Of a stretch of 64,000 bases of DNA, positions 30,001 through 41,164 are shown one piece after another. The number at the start of each line of letters is the position of its first letter. Positions within the stretch are counted from its first letter, which is position 1. Both the position numbers and the translations under genes were made by a program. The notes under the pieces are model-generated. The model was not told the DNA's origin and ran no database searches. It worked only from the letters and a program-made list of their open reading frames with translations. The stretch is from Aphrocallistes beatrix (Eukaryota > Porifera > Hexactinellida > Sceptrulophora > Aphrocallistidae). The stretch is taken from contig OY725493.1 of assembly GCA_963281255.1 (NCBI GenBank), forward strand, positions 2,759,857-2,823,856, in the 5' to 3' direction.

Positions 30001-33000
30001 ACACAGTCAATAGTAGGATTGACTTTGCGATTATTGGTATCAACTAAAGGAGAAAAGGGAAAATCTAGTATATTTAAACAAGTATTGTTGGCTTGTGTAG
30101 TTAACAATAAATCTTTTTTCAGAGCATTTAAATCTAGACTAGAAAAAAGTATTGTGAAAAAGTAATTCGAGTCTGTTATAGCTATGGATCCTGAAGTGAA
30201 AGTGTAGTTTGTTGAACTAAAAGAATTTCTATTATCTTGTAGAACCAACCCAGTAGGGTTGAAGTCACGAATTAAAATGACATCATCGAAGAAAAGTGTC
30301 ATCGTTCCTTCGTCCAAATCAATGTTGAACGATAATAGGTTGGCAGGGAGATTATCCCCACTGAACATATTAACCTGGAGAGCTGATAGATTGGAGAAAA
30401 CAAGAGAAGGGTTATTAAACATATCTCTGAATCCATCTGAGAGAACAGATGTAAAACTATTATCTTGAGATGTTAAGAAAAAGTCATTTAACAAGATGGG
30501 AAGTAGATTTTCTCTAAACAAATCTATTCTCAAAACTCTCTTTTGGTTTGATAGAGGTTGATGATAAGAAATGTTACCATTGATTAAATTTTCGTAGAAA
30601 GTTGTATTTATTGTTATATTTTTAGAAGACTGAAGAGTAATAAAAGGAGGTTTCACAGATGAGAGGTATACAGGTTCGTTCGCTGTTAGGAGGATGTATT
30701 TATCGCTGAGATCTATATCAAACTGTGAAAGGGATGGATTAGTCATATCTGGGACGAATGTTTGAGGCTGAATACCACCAGAAGATGTGGTTGAGATAGG
30801 CTTGTTATTATTAACATCTTCAATAATCTGATCAGTTATTGTAATAAAAGTTGAGCTAGCGTCAATTGCCAAGCTTTCTAAAGCTTTAAGTTCAAAAGAA
30901 TCGAATTCATTCAGTCCGAAATGAACATATATCCAGTTTACCGAAGTGAAGGGAGCGACTCCAAGGACTGTCCCAGTAAGAGTATGATTTTGAGTTGAAT
31001 TTATAACGTAATTACCAATGGTAATTCCTCGAGCATCGAAATCGGAGACGGACACGACTTCATCAAAAGTTAAAGTAATGTTCAACAAATCTAGATTAAT
31101 ACTGAAATCGAGAAGTATCGGCTCCTTGGTATCCTCAGTGAACATGTCTGCGTGCTCAAAAGTAAAGATTTGCTGCATTGTTGAATCATTAAGACTTCTT
31201 GCCAGATTTCCCGCCATGTCCCTAATAACGAATTGAGTGAACCGTATAAAACAGCCCCTGCGAGTAGGACATACGTTTGAACTCTGCTTTATTCTATTGA
31301 GATCAAATCTCTCCAACGTAAAGCGAACTGTGAGTTCATCAAGTTGGACAATGTTGTATCCTCCTGTGAGATATATCACATTAAAGGGGTTGAAGTTACC
31401 GTCGTCGAACCCCCAAGGTTGAAATCTGATTTGAGTCGGATCAAAAGTAGATACGTTTACAGTTTCGTCAAACTGAATTGTAGCAGTTTCTTCGTTGTAA
31501 TTAAAATCAATAAATTGACGGAGAAAAGGGGAATATCTATCTGGAGTAAAAAATCTTGCTTGGATAGGATTTCCAAGTGTTCTGGGTTCAATATTATTAT
31601 TATTCATATCTCGAACTAGCTGATTAGTGAACGATAAATAGCAATCTGATTGTCTTCCAAACTCGGAACACAACTCCAAGTTTTTGATAATGTTGCTATC
31701 CTCAAAGGGAATCGTCACTTTGATTGAAATGCCGCTTTGCTGAGAGAAAGATCCACCAGTTAGAGTATAGTTAAATACAGAAACCCGAATTGTTTCATTC
31801 ATAAACTCTCCAGATGTATTTGAGAGCACCAATGAAGCATTGCTTAGAAGAGTAAGTTTTGTTACATCTAAAGTGCTTGCATTTACTGTTTCATTGAAAT
31901 TAAGATGGATGCAAGGAAGCGCGTCATTAAAATCAATATCAAATGAATTTAAAATTGGGTCAGTATTGTCGCTGAAATAAAGCCTAACAATTGAAGCATT
32001 TCCATTTATTTGGGGTATGATCGGATTGCCATTCATGTCATTAATCAAATCGCTCGCAAAACTAATAAATGTAGTAGTATTGGAAACAGCCAGATTCGAG
32101 AACAATTTCAGTGTGTCTAAATCCGGTTTCAATATTCTGAAGCAGAATTCAGTGTCGTTCATGAGCGAGAAGTTCCCTCCTGTAAGCATCAGATCTAACT
32201 CATTACCTCGGCTAGTTGTTTCATCATTTTGAATCGCAATAAGATTAGGCTTAAAAGAATTGACATTGATTGTTTCTGAGAAATAGAGAAAAATCTGACC
32301 ATTATCCATATCGAAGTCAAAATAGCTTAAGTATGGTCTTGTAGAGTCAGGAATATACGAGTTTGCTCTTATCCCCATTTCTCTTTCAGTAGGAACAATG
32401 GTATTTAGATTCATATCGGTTACTAGAGCAGAGCTGTGACTAAGATAAGTGTCGTTAATATGTCTAAATAGAAGTGTATTCTGCTTGACATATTCGACAT
32501 CTTCCTTGGCTAATATTAGTTGGACGAAAGTTTCATTTTGGCCAAATGTGGCTCCACCTGTTAAATTACGATAATTTTGGGAAATGCTGAAATCTTGTAG
32601 AGTGATATGTATTGGATCAAAAGAAACAATATTTACAATTTCAGAAAACGTCAACGAAAGTACAGGGGTTCCATCAAAATCTAGGTTAAATGAGTTAAGC
32701 ATTGGAGGGACTAGATCAGGAGAGTAGCTACTCACACCGAGAGATTGAGAAGCTAATATACTGGTGACATTATTGTTATTCATATCAGCGATAAAATGTG
32801 GAGTGATCGAAACGAAGGTATCCTGTTCAGAAGTAGCTAAATTGATCAATTTTTTTATTTCATTTAGATCAATTTGCTGAAGTACAATTGTAATAACATC
32901 ATCATCCCCAAATGCAGAGATCCCATCAGTTAAAGAGTAATTTGTTGATTTAGCGGAAGAATACGAGTGAAAGGTGATTTGACTAATGTTTAAACTACTT

Positions 33001-33585
33001 GCAAGGACAGTTTCAGAGAAAGAGAGTTTAAGTATTTCACTAGTAAAATTGACATCAAAACTCAGGAGCATTGGTGAAACTAAATCAGGGTAAAATAGCG
33101 TAACGGCTAAAGAGGAATTGGTAGATATAGGTCGGACTTGATTTTGGAAAGTATCAGATATGAAATCAGAGCTAAAACTCAAGAAAGTCGAGTTTGTTGA
33201 AACAACAAGATTTATCAAACGCTTTATGTTATTTAAATCATATGTACTGAGATTGATGGTAAAATCGGTGGCGACATCACCAGTACTCGTGCTAGAATTA
33301 GTTAAGGTATATTCAGAAGAGGCAATATATCTTGAATTCTGAAACGTAAGAAATTCAACCCTAAGACTTGAACTGATGTCGACTACTTCATCAAATCTTA
33401 ACAAAATATTTTCATTAGTGAGATCGACATCAAAGGAGAACAATTCAGGTGAAGTAATATCCGACTGATATAACGACTGATTACTCTGAAGGGGTGAAAG
33501 TGCGTCGATTTGTGTATAAACCTGCTGGTTAACCAGATCACTAATGGCTGTACTGTCAATAATGAGAAAACTCTGGTATGAATAT
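1..33585 (-). CDS. Giant exon (partial) of an Ig-like tandem-repeat protein, about 89 modules
   Basis: The minus strand stays open in one frame from 33585 to the left edge, about 11,194 codons without a stop. I confirmed the same frame by translation near 1-250, 9960, 19840-20280, 28020 and 33585. The acceptor is a pyrimidine/AT-rich tract ending CCTAG just before 33585. It supplies the one base that completes the AG left by the previous exon, and the join (..LGIG-R-YSYQSF..) fits the repeat. Every ~377 bp the module recurs: D-x-x-x-P-x-L-x-x-F-x-L-D-L-N-x-G-x-L-x-L-T-F-S-E-T-V-N, then L-T-G-G, D-L-N-x-I-K, N-N-T-F-L-S and D-M-N-G-N. This resembles the SbsA-type Ig-like fold (Big_5, with 'tFsepv' and 'D-x-x-G-N' signatures). 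Many N-x-S/T sequons and paired cysteines suggest an extracellular location. The role is inferred to be adhesive or structural. The C-terminus lies beyond position 1. The coding status and frame are near certain; the domain family is probable. Confidence 0.95.
1..33585 (-). repeat. Array of about 89 coding tandem repeats, period about 377 bp (125-126 codons)
   Basis: The F-x-E-T-V motif centres read by eye (within about 10 bp) lie at 243, 602, 975, 1350, 1727, 2100, 2468, 2850, 3207, 3583, 3953, 4327, 4685, 5060, 5460, 5836, 6208, 6584, 6957, 7323, 7700, 8082, 8458, 8836, 9199, 9574, 9950, 10332, 10712, 11083, 11495, 11872, 12235, 12623, 13003, 13385, 13760, 14142, 14540, 14923, 15287, 15668, 16042, 16457, 16822, 17203, 17573, 17977, 18378, 18750, 19116, 19481, 19846, 20228, 20598, 20969, 21336, 21700, 22080, 22433, 22801, 23160, 23534, 23898, 24261, 24630, 25041, 25426, 25801, 26167, 26544, 26924, 27318, 27673, 28048, 28420, 28797, 29155, 29520, 29899, 30275, 30670, 31053, 31460, 31886, 32269, 32635, 33007 and 33384. 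Mean spacing is about 376.6 bp. Units differ widely in sequence, so the array is old rather than a recent satellite. Confidence 0.93.
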
Positions 33586-34085
33586 CTAGGAATTAAAGTT
33601 ATAATAAATTTCAGGAAATTAAGCTTGATGGTAAGTTCAGAATCTAATCATTATCCCTGAAATTTGATAAATTTTAGATTGTTTTGTGGCAGGGGCGTAA
33701 GGAAGGGGGGAAATTGAGCCGCCATAAGTTAATACGTCATCATGGTACATTAATACTCAAATTAATTGACTGATATGCTTATAACACGAGATATATAAAT
33801 TCTACAAACACTAAAATGGACATAAAAAAAAACAACGTAACATTCTTACATTATTATTCCAAAATGATTACTCATCATGAGTGATGACTATATTGTCACC
33901 ATTCTTTTATTTTTAGTTTAACCATGGCCTACTCAATAGAAGGCCTAACAGTAGATTGAAAATTATGGACTATGGATGAAGGAGTAGCAGATTGAAATAA
34001 TACTAGCCTAGAATCGTTAACCATGCAGAATAGTATCTATGAATCTATTACCAGCATATATAAACATGGTGTCAAAGTACACATA

Positions 34086-34490
34086 CAGTGGAAACCGGTT
34101 ATAAGAACATCGTTGGGAGTTGAAAAAAAAGTTCTTATAACCGGTATGTTCTTATAACAGTATTTCGGTTATAAGAACATGTTCTTATAACCGATATAAG
34201 AGGTTAGATATGTCGGTTATAAGAACATATTTTGTTCTTTTTATCGGTTAAGGAATATATGTATTGGTTGATTTGGTACATACGTACCATATGTTGAGTA
34301 TAACTATACTGTACACGTACACTACCTACAATACTACTGCAAAATGAGAACTTGACTACTAATAGTTTAGAATTTATCGATAGAAAGTTCTTATAACCGA
34401 TATTAGATGTTCTTATAACCGGTTATGTTTAAATAGCAATGCATAGAAAAAAATCCGTTCCCAAATAAATGGTTCTTATAACCGACACTG
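34086..34490. mobile_element. TA-flanked CAGT-ended MITE (Tc1/mariner/pogo-like), 405 bp
   Basis: It begins CAGTGGAAACCGGTTATAAG and ends with the inverse CTTATAACCGACACTG. It is flanked by TA on both sides (34084-34085, 34491-34492). The GGTTATAAGAAC motif also recurs inside near both ends. No transposase is encoded, so it is non-autonomous. The TA duplication and CAGT ends are typical of the pogo/Tigger branch. Confidence 0.85.
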
Positions 34491-34618
34491 TATCTTATCA
34501 AATTTTGACTAGTCATCATAATGTTGCGCAACAGGCCATATTAAGGACGAATTCAGCGATTTTCGCTATTTTAAACCTACTTTAGGTATGATTTGGGTGT
34601 AGAACCAAGATGACTAAT

Positions 34619-35431
34619 CAGGGTTGGCTAATTTAACCCACCCCCCGGGTTAAACCCGGATTTAACCCGGGTTAAACCCGGGCTGGGCAAAACCCCCTTT
34701 TGTGGGTTAAACTGGGTTAAAGTGGGTTTTATTCTAATGTACTTGTAAATCAAGTTAATTTTAGCGATATCAATTGTTTGGATTGAAAATTCTTATTCTG
34801 CAAGTATTATATTGAGATTCCGTAATGATATTTTTAATAATACCTGATGTACGAACAATGGAATTTCTTAAAAGTTACAACAATCTGAGGTGCATTAAGT
34901 AAACAATCAAAGGATACTACGTACTATTATTTATGTAGAGCAGTTTGTTCATCTTACCTACTCTAATCATAGCGGTTACTACATGTATAATGCTAATTTT
35001 GTTGGTGGCTCAGTGATCCTGTTCAAAGCTTTTTTCTAAAAGTAGAAGGTCCAAGGTGAGGCGCATAAATGCTTCAATTGAGCGGATATTTTCTAACTTT
35101 AGTTTAGTCCAGAACAAACTTCGAAATAGATTAGACTTAGAGAACCAGCAAAATTGGTAATCTGTTATCGGGAATTGAGAGGTTCAGTGGAGTTTGACTG
35201 GTGATTTGCTTTTCATTTGTTTTAGATTTTCATTTGTGACTAGATTTTGATATGCACCTCTTACAATAAGTACGCTTATATAATTAATTATATCGTTGAA
35301 TTTGAAAACAAGGACAATGACTGGGAAAATCCGTTTCTGGACAATAAAACCCGTTTTAACCCGGGTTTTACCCGGGTTTAACCCACTGGGCTGGGCAAAA
35401 CCTATTTAACCCGGGTTAAATTCCAACCCTG
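34619..35431. mobile_element. hAT-type non-autonomous element, 813 bp
   Basis: The ends are CAGGGTTGGCTAATTTAACC and the near-inverse GGGTTAAATTCCAACCCTG. They are bounded by an exact 8-bp duplication, TGACTAAT, at 34611-34618 and 35432-35439. Both subterminal regions are rich in GGGTTAAACCCGGG palindromes. No transposase reading frame is present. An 8-bp duplication and CAG..CTG ends are diagnostic of hAT. Confidence 0.92.
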
Positions 35432-35533
35432 TGACTAATGGATGATGTGAAAAATTTAATTGTTGATATGGGAAAGCATTTTGATCATTTGGGGTCATTC
35501 TTGGAAACCGTAATAACTAGGCATTCAAATTAC

Positions 35534-37254
35534 CTTCCAATTCCTAGTTGTTTCATAAGATTAAGATCATCTCTTGATATCTGAATGTATACAACTGTAT
35601 CATGATCTTGATTGAGTACAATGCCATCACGAAGTCTAATTCCAGCACTCTGGCTTGAATTGAAAGTGGACTGGAGTCCAATACCAGGAAACATTATAGA
35701 AGAAATATTCACAGGTTCACTAAAAGTTAAACTTATAATGCCACTATCCATGTCCAAACTCCAATCATTTATACGGGGTCCTTTTATGTCAGAAATATAC
35801 AATGTTGCCGCAGTAGCTTGCGTCCTGTTTATCTCTAGAACCTGATTACCTGCAATATCAACACACATCGATGAAGGGAATGATATGAAAGAATTGTTAA
35901 TCGAACTAAGAAGCATTGGAATGCGCTTAATAGCATCTAGATCAGATTTGAGAACATTGATTATAATAATCTTCCCATCTTGACTTGAGGTGCTTCCGCC
36001 ACTTAGAAGATAGTGATCTGTAGAATTACTTACAAAATAACTTTGAGATTGAACGGTAATCAAATATGACAAAACACTCTCTGCTTTGATAGGTTCATTA
36101 AATACGAGGGTAAAAGTTGATTTGTCAATGTCGGGGTACCATAAAACAAGGCGAGGTCTATTCGTATCGGTGATAAGCACATTAACCTGTAAGGTAATGG
36201 GTAAAATTTCATTCTGAGGAGATGCCAAATCAAATCCTGCCTGAGAAAAAATACTTAAGAAAGTATTATTATTAACTGTTGCAAAATCTCGCATCGTTTT
36301 CAGAAAATTAAGAGATATTTCGTTAAGATAGATAAGAATGTCGGGAGAATTAAATTGATTTAAAGAACTACCAGTTAGTACAACAAACTGCTGCGAAAGG
36401 AAATCTGTACTTGAATTGGATAGAACAAACCTATGAAGAATAAGAGTAGAAGTATTTATAGTTTCATCAAAGTGCAAGAATAAACTACCCTCATTCAGAT
36501 CTAAATCAAATGAAGTAAGTTGAGGTCTTGTAGTATCAAGCACATAGGATTCAGCTCGAAAGGCATTCAAACGTGATATTTGAGCAAGAAAATTCATATT
36601 CATGTCTTGGATGGAACTAGTACCAATGAAAATATATGAATCGTTTAGTTGAGTCGCTAGACATATCATTCTTTTAACTAAATTAAGATCGTAATTACTT
36701 AATTTGATAATTACAATTGGAGAGTTGGGGGAGAGAATTGTTCCCTCAGTTAATGATAGGCTGCAATTTGATGAATCAACAGAAATACCTTGTAAATATA
36801 ATTGCGTTATATTGAAAGATGACACATTCATGGTTTCGTCAAATGTTAAAACTAATTTACCATCGTCTAAATCTAATGAGAAAGCGGATAGAGAAGGAGG
36901 AATCAAGTCGGGAGTAAAAACAGTGACTTGTAGAGTGTTGGATGGTAAGATAGGCACTGCAGGATTTCCTTCGATATCGAAAATGGAAAAATTTGAAAGA
37001 GACAAATATGTATTATTCTTCATTGTTGCAAGTCCTGTCAGGTTCTTTATATAGTTAAGATCGGAATTATCGATTAAAAAGGAATGATAAGTTGAAGGTC
37101 GATCGTTTGATACAAATAGATTTGTAAATGTGTAATTTTCAAAAATCAAAGCAATATTAGAATTGAAATTCGAGTTGTCAAATGCATTTTGTAGAGAAAA
37201 TTGAGTTGAACTAATTGTAGAGGGATCGACAGGCTCGTTAAAAGAAAAAGAGAT
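35534..37254 (-). CDS. Exon of the giant repeat protein, about 4.6 modules
   Basis: This exon is 1721 bp and open throughout. The acceptor TTTTTAG|ATCTCT at 37254 joins in phase 0 to the previous exon (..FFSLNLSSSL | ISFSFNEPV..), and the donor GGAAG|GTAATT leaves phase 2. F-x-E motifs lie near 37222, 36832, 36463, 36090 and 35716, about 375 bp apart. Modules read for example PSLSAFSLDLDDGKLVLTF and PQLTSFDLDLNEGSLFLHF, followed by D-I-E-G-N and D-I-A-G-N C-terminal turns. Many N-x-S/T sites are present. It is certainly part of the same protein as its neighbours, since both joins restore the consensus. Confidence 0.95.
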
Positions 37255-37669
37255 CTAAAAATGATACACATGATAATATAGGAAAGAGCAACTATTTTAA
37301 AGAGAATATCATGAAATAAAATACCCTATATTAACACAATTTGCAGTGAATATGTTAAATTTGAATAGACACTTATAATATAAAAGCAGGAGGTGGTGTA
37401 ACTTCGTGAAAAAAGATAGTGCATATATACATCATATTGGTATTCCACATGTGAAATTTGGCATAATTCGAACTGTTAGATTTCGCAGAATCCAAGATAA
37501 TTTTTAATATACTGGAGTATTAGCAAGTGGCTCTCGCATGTTCGAGCCTCAGACGAATAAAAATGCATCAAGAAATGATGTCATTGTCACATTTTTTAGG
37601 ATTAAAAATTCCGGATTGTCCAACATATGTCTCCTTGCCATTTGATAGTAGATTTAAATTAATCTAGAG

Positions 37670-38609
37670 CAGGGGTCAGCAAACTCCGGCCCGCGACGTC
37701 ATTACATTATCATCCAAACACATCCTTGAGAGCCAACTGAAACCCTGATTGACCTGTGATATCTACAGCAATTTTGTTTTGATAGGATATTTCTTGTTTT
37801 CTCTTAAATATAAATACTAAAATTTTAATAGCTTTCTTTAAATAACAAGTGTCGGATTCTCGAGTAAACAATGGCATCGACTAATAAAAGACACAAAGTG
37901 GATCAGGAAAATCGTTTATTTAAGATGTACGGAAAATACTTTTTTATCATGCATGAAAATGCCAATTTTAATCACTTTTATGTTCAAAGTGTGCAAATTA
38001 AAACGTTACTACCTGACGAAATATTCTGTGAAACTCGATTCTTACTGGGAATCAGTAGCGGCTCCATGGGAGGGTGAGAGGGGACAGTTATAAAGTTGCT
38101 TTCTACTTTTGTCTTGATTTTTATGCATCAAAATGAAAGAATAATAAGATAAATTAGATCAAAATTATTGCTTCATAGATGATCAGAATAGCTGTAGATC
38201 GATATTTCAGCGTCTAAGATTTGGAAATTTTCTGGGGGCTTACCCCCCAGATCCCCTTATTTGCTCGCTTCGCTTGCTCAGGCCCCCAATCCTTAATTCT
38301 GGCAACGCCCCTGCATTAACGCTGGTCTTCTCATTTTAGGACAGTCGAATTTAAGTTCCCCTAAATAAAAATATCTGGAGCCGCCACTGCTGAGGATGCA
38401 CGTAGAATAAGATAGCATCTTTGAAAAAGTATTCTTTAAATAAATATATCATTGAAAGATCTTAAATACAATAAAATATACATTCTTTATTAGACTTTTT
38501 TATATCCAGTTGAAAAATAATGAAATATGGGATGTTAGGCTCCTCCGGCCCGCGTGCGTATAGAAGTTAGTCATTCTGGCCCGTGGGCTGAAAAGTTTTC
38601 CTACCCTCG
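37670..38609 (+). mobile_element. hAT-family element carrying a transposase N-terminal remnant, 940 bp
   Basis: The ends are CAGGGGTCAGCAAACTCCGG and an inverse GTTTTCCTACCCTCG, with an exact 8-bp duplication ATCTAGAG at 37662-37669 and 38610-38617. It encodes a short frame at 37871-38052 (MASTNKRHKVDQENRLFK.., then YFFIMHENANF). This resembles the start of hAT transposases of the group that includes GTF2IRD2/EPM2AIP1-like proteins. The rest of the transposase is missing, so this is an internally deleted, dead copy. A second element (38053-38399) sits inside it. Confidence 0.85.
38053..38399. mobile_element. MITE nested in the hAT element, 347 bp
   Basis: The ends are CAGTAGCGGCTCC and GGAGCCGCCACTG, flanked by CTGGGAAT (38045-38052) and CTGAGGAT (38400-38407), an 8-bp duplication with two mismatches. 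Its interior (GGGGGCTTACCCCCCAGATC.., GCTCGCTTCGCTTGCTCAGG) resembles the reverse complement of the interior near 46131-46210, so the two elements are related hAT-type MITEs. Confidence 0.7.
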
Positions 38610-39084
38610 ATCTAGAGTGCATGATAACATGTAAATCAGATGATGAACCATCAAACACAAAACTTAGTTATAATCGGAAATCCTTACTCATCACAGATGA
38701 TAACTTCATTGTCACCTTTTAAATATTCTCAATTTTACATATGTCACATAGTGTCCGCCAGCTGAGCAAGCGCAAGTGAGTGAATTTTGTATATTATAAA
38801 TATATATATTAAGGTAAATTCAATCAGTATCACAAGGTTTGTTGTTCTACATAGTCCGGCGCCACTCTGCAGTGGTGGATTCTTATTTTGATAAATGAGG
38901 GAACTGTGTTAAGTACATGGGAGCTTTCCTAGCTACAAGGTAGGGAAATCATTTCGCCCTCGAAAAATAAGTAAAAGCGAGAGAATGAGTTCCCTTTCGC
39001 TGGAATTGCGGGTTTTAATTAAAATTTTGGAAATAATTTTATAGCATTTCTAAATAAAAGAATATACACGTATATAACACTTAC

Positions 39085-40184
39085 CAGTGAAGAACTTAAA
39101 TTTAGAGAGAAAAATAATAATGAGGGTGGAGAAATATCGGGATATAATTCATTCACTTTTAATGCATCCATTTGAAATATAGGTTGTATTAGATTTCCAT
39201 TCATGTCAATAATCATGCAATAGCCTTGAAAGAGGTATGTATTATCCACTGCATTAACAAATGAAGGAATTAATTTAATAGAATTGAGATCAAAAGTTGA
39301 AATTTGAATGGGGATAATATGATAATTGCTATTGATGGTACTGGAAAAGTTAGAAAGGTTGTAAAATTCAGTGGATGTTCTGGAATTAGTCAAAATAATT
39401 CGGCAGGAATGGACACTGTTAACTCTTACAGTTTCTGAAAATGTTAAATATAAAATCCCGTCATCCATATCGAGTGAGAATTCAGTGAGAGACGGAGGGA
39501 ATAAGTCGGAGTTAAATGAATCGAATGGGCTAGACATCGACTGATTAATCGGAATAATTGAATTTTCTGCCATATCACGAATAAACTCCTGAGTAAAAGA
39601 ATAGAAAATGTTTGAGATGTTTGTAGCAAAGTTAGTATCTTTTTTAATCAAATTTAAATCATTCATATTAAGTGAGATAGTAATAGTCGGTGAATTATTC
39701 GGAGATATCATTCCACCAGATAGTGTTAGTGATTGTAGAGAAGATGGAATACTGTGTAGTGCAAATTCGAACAAGTTACCTGATGACACTCGCATCGTCT
39801 CACTAAATATTAGCGTCATTATACCATTGGTGAGATTTATATGATTGGAGTAAAGCAAAGGTCTGGTACTGTCTGGAGTGTAGCTTGAAACCTGAAGAGA
39901 CATAGAGAGGGAAATTTCATTGGAAAAGACCCCATTCATATCCATTACGAGATTGGGACCAATTGCTAGGAAAGTGGAATTGGCATCAGTTGCAAGTTCG
40001 GATTTCATCTTGATATTATTAGAATCCAAGGTTGATAATTGTATTAAGGCAATATCAGAATTATTATTGATCTGAATAGAATCAATTAAAGAGTAGTCTT
40101 GTGAAACTTTGTTGGTTAAAGTAAGCATATCAACCAAGAAAGTTGAGGCGTTAATAATCTCTGAAAAATACAGCTGGATCAAAC
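39085..40184 (-). CDS. Exon of the giant repeat protein, about 3 modules
   Basis: This exon is 1100 bp. The acceptor TTTGTTTAG|GTTTG at 40184 completes a glycine codon started in the previous exon (phase 1), rebuilding D-L-N-Q-G-L-I-Q-L-Y-F-S-E. The donor TCACTG|GTAAGT at 39085 is phase 0 and splits the next module in its first strand. F-x-E motifs lie near 40158, 39795 and 39433. Typical stretches are FSLDMDDGILYLTFSETV and YCMIIDMNGN. The open frame runs past the acceptor, but that upstream part (to 40263) is intron. Confidence 0.94.
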
Positions 40185-40284
40185 CTAAACAAATATATAA
40201 ATAAAAAAGATGGTCGACAGACCGATAGTGCAGCCCCAGTAAATGATGATATTCGGGGCGCATGAATTAGGTCGAATTCTGATG

Positions 40285-40585
40285 TTGTCGATAGATCGAA
40301 TTTATTATTAGGAGATTGTGGCCAAATGCCTCATTCTTCTATGACGAAAGATTGATGCTCAAATCATCACTCCAAAAATCCTAAACGGCCAATCATTTGA
40401 TCACCATTCCTCATCTGAAATGCCTCTCGAAACACCCTTCAGAAAGAAATGCTACTTTCACTTTCAGATTCACAATAAGATAAACAAAAAGTGCATACTT
40501 TCCTTGTATTCTTACAGATATCTTTCCTTAAAATGGAGTCGATCTATCGACAAGATAGCTGAAATTAAATTCGATCTATCGACAA
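40285..40585. repeat. Short inverted-repeat element (MITE-like)
   Basis: TTGTCGATAGATCGAATTT at 40285-40303 is matched exactly by its inverse at 40567-40585. A further GTCGATCTATCGACAAG copy lies near 40535. Imperfect AATTCT matches extend beyond both ends. I found no convincing target duplication, so the superfamily is open. Confidence 0.6.
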
Positions 40586-41164
40586 CCAAGAGAATTGAAA
40601 GCAAGAAAATTTTTTTAACAACCAATATATGCTGTAAAACGAACGCAATAAATTAAGTAGTCCATAGAAATACGTAAATGATGAGTCTAAGATTAAGTTC
40701 GAAGATCTAAGCGAAATCTTCACACCTCGCTGAGATAGGTGACAAATTGTGCTAACCAATAAAATTCGATTATTTTATAATGCAAATACATTGGGGTCTG
40801 AACAGTAGTGACTTACATTTACAATGCATACAATCGAAGGGACTATTTATGATAGAATTCAGTTATTTTGAGTATATTATTTGATCGTTAAAAGTTATTT
40901 AATGGTCAAATTGATTGATTATAGTACATAACACATACCTCGATTGTTGTTTACTCGACTGAAGTTGTTTGAGTCGTTCAAATATAATACTCTTTATATT
41001 GTGAATTTTGTAGTTTCAAATTGACATTACATTCTTGGATTAGTTAGCTTAATATTAAGCAAATTCCATTTATCATGAACTTAATTTACTTCACCGGTTC
41101 TGAATTCATGATTAACCATAGATAAATGACAGTTTTTAGTAGAAAATTAGAATATCCCCAGGTA

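Larger units (their letters stand above)
33922..35530. repeat. Diverged half-copy of the CATAGCC foldback family, interrupted twice
   Basis: It starts with a CATGGCCTACTC version of the terminus. It then follows the order seen in the intact copies: ATTACCAGCATATATAAA, GTGTCAAAGTAC, TTGCGCAACAGGCCATATT, a TTTTGATCATTTGGGG stretch and CATTCAAAT. The matching second arm is absent. The copy stops within a few bases of the splice donor of the upstream exon. Confidence 0.7.
33586..35533 (-). other. Intron between the 1.7-kb exon and the giant exon
   Basis: The donor is GGAAG|GTAATTTG at 35534/35533 and the acceptor is CCTAG|ATATTC at 33586/33585. Phase is 2 on both sides. From about 33922 to 35530 the intron is one arm of a diverged CATAGCC-type foldback repeat, itself hit by a TA-flanked element (34086-34490) and a hAT-type element (34619-35431). 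I see nothing recognisable in 33586-33921. Confidence 0.8.
37255..39084 (-). other. Intron with a decayed hAT element and a hairpin-head repeat
   Basis: The donor is TCACTG|GTAAGT at 39085/39084 and the acceptor is at 37255. It holds the hAT element 37670-38609 with a nested MITE, and near 38750-38800 a fragment of the GC-rich GTGTCCGCCAGC/GCAAGCGCAAG repeat. Nothing recognisable was seen in 37260-37660 or 38820-39080. Confidence 0.75.

Noticed and set aside
703-33342. Dozens of plus-strand open frames of 60-117 codons across 1-33.4 kb
   Set aside because: They lie antisense to the giant exon, recur with its period, and start or stop at the reverse complement of its repeat motifs. They are shadows.
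33586-35533. A missing exon or assembly break between 33.6 and 35.5 kb
   Set aside because: An acceptor at about 33642 would give a phase mismatch and duplicated motif. The acceptor at 33586 gives the right phase and a continuous D-L-N-x-x-K..F-L module, so no missing exon is needed.
40420-40759. Frames at 40420-40656 (plus) and 40565-40759 (minus)
   Set aside because: They overlap the inverted repeat at 40285-40585 and show no protein features.
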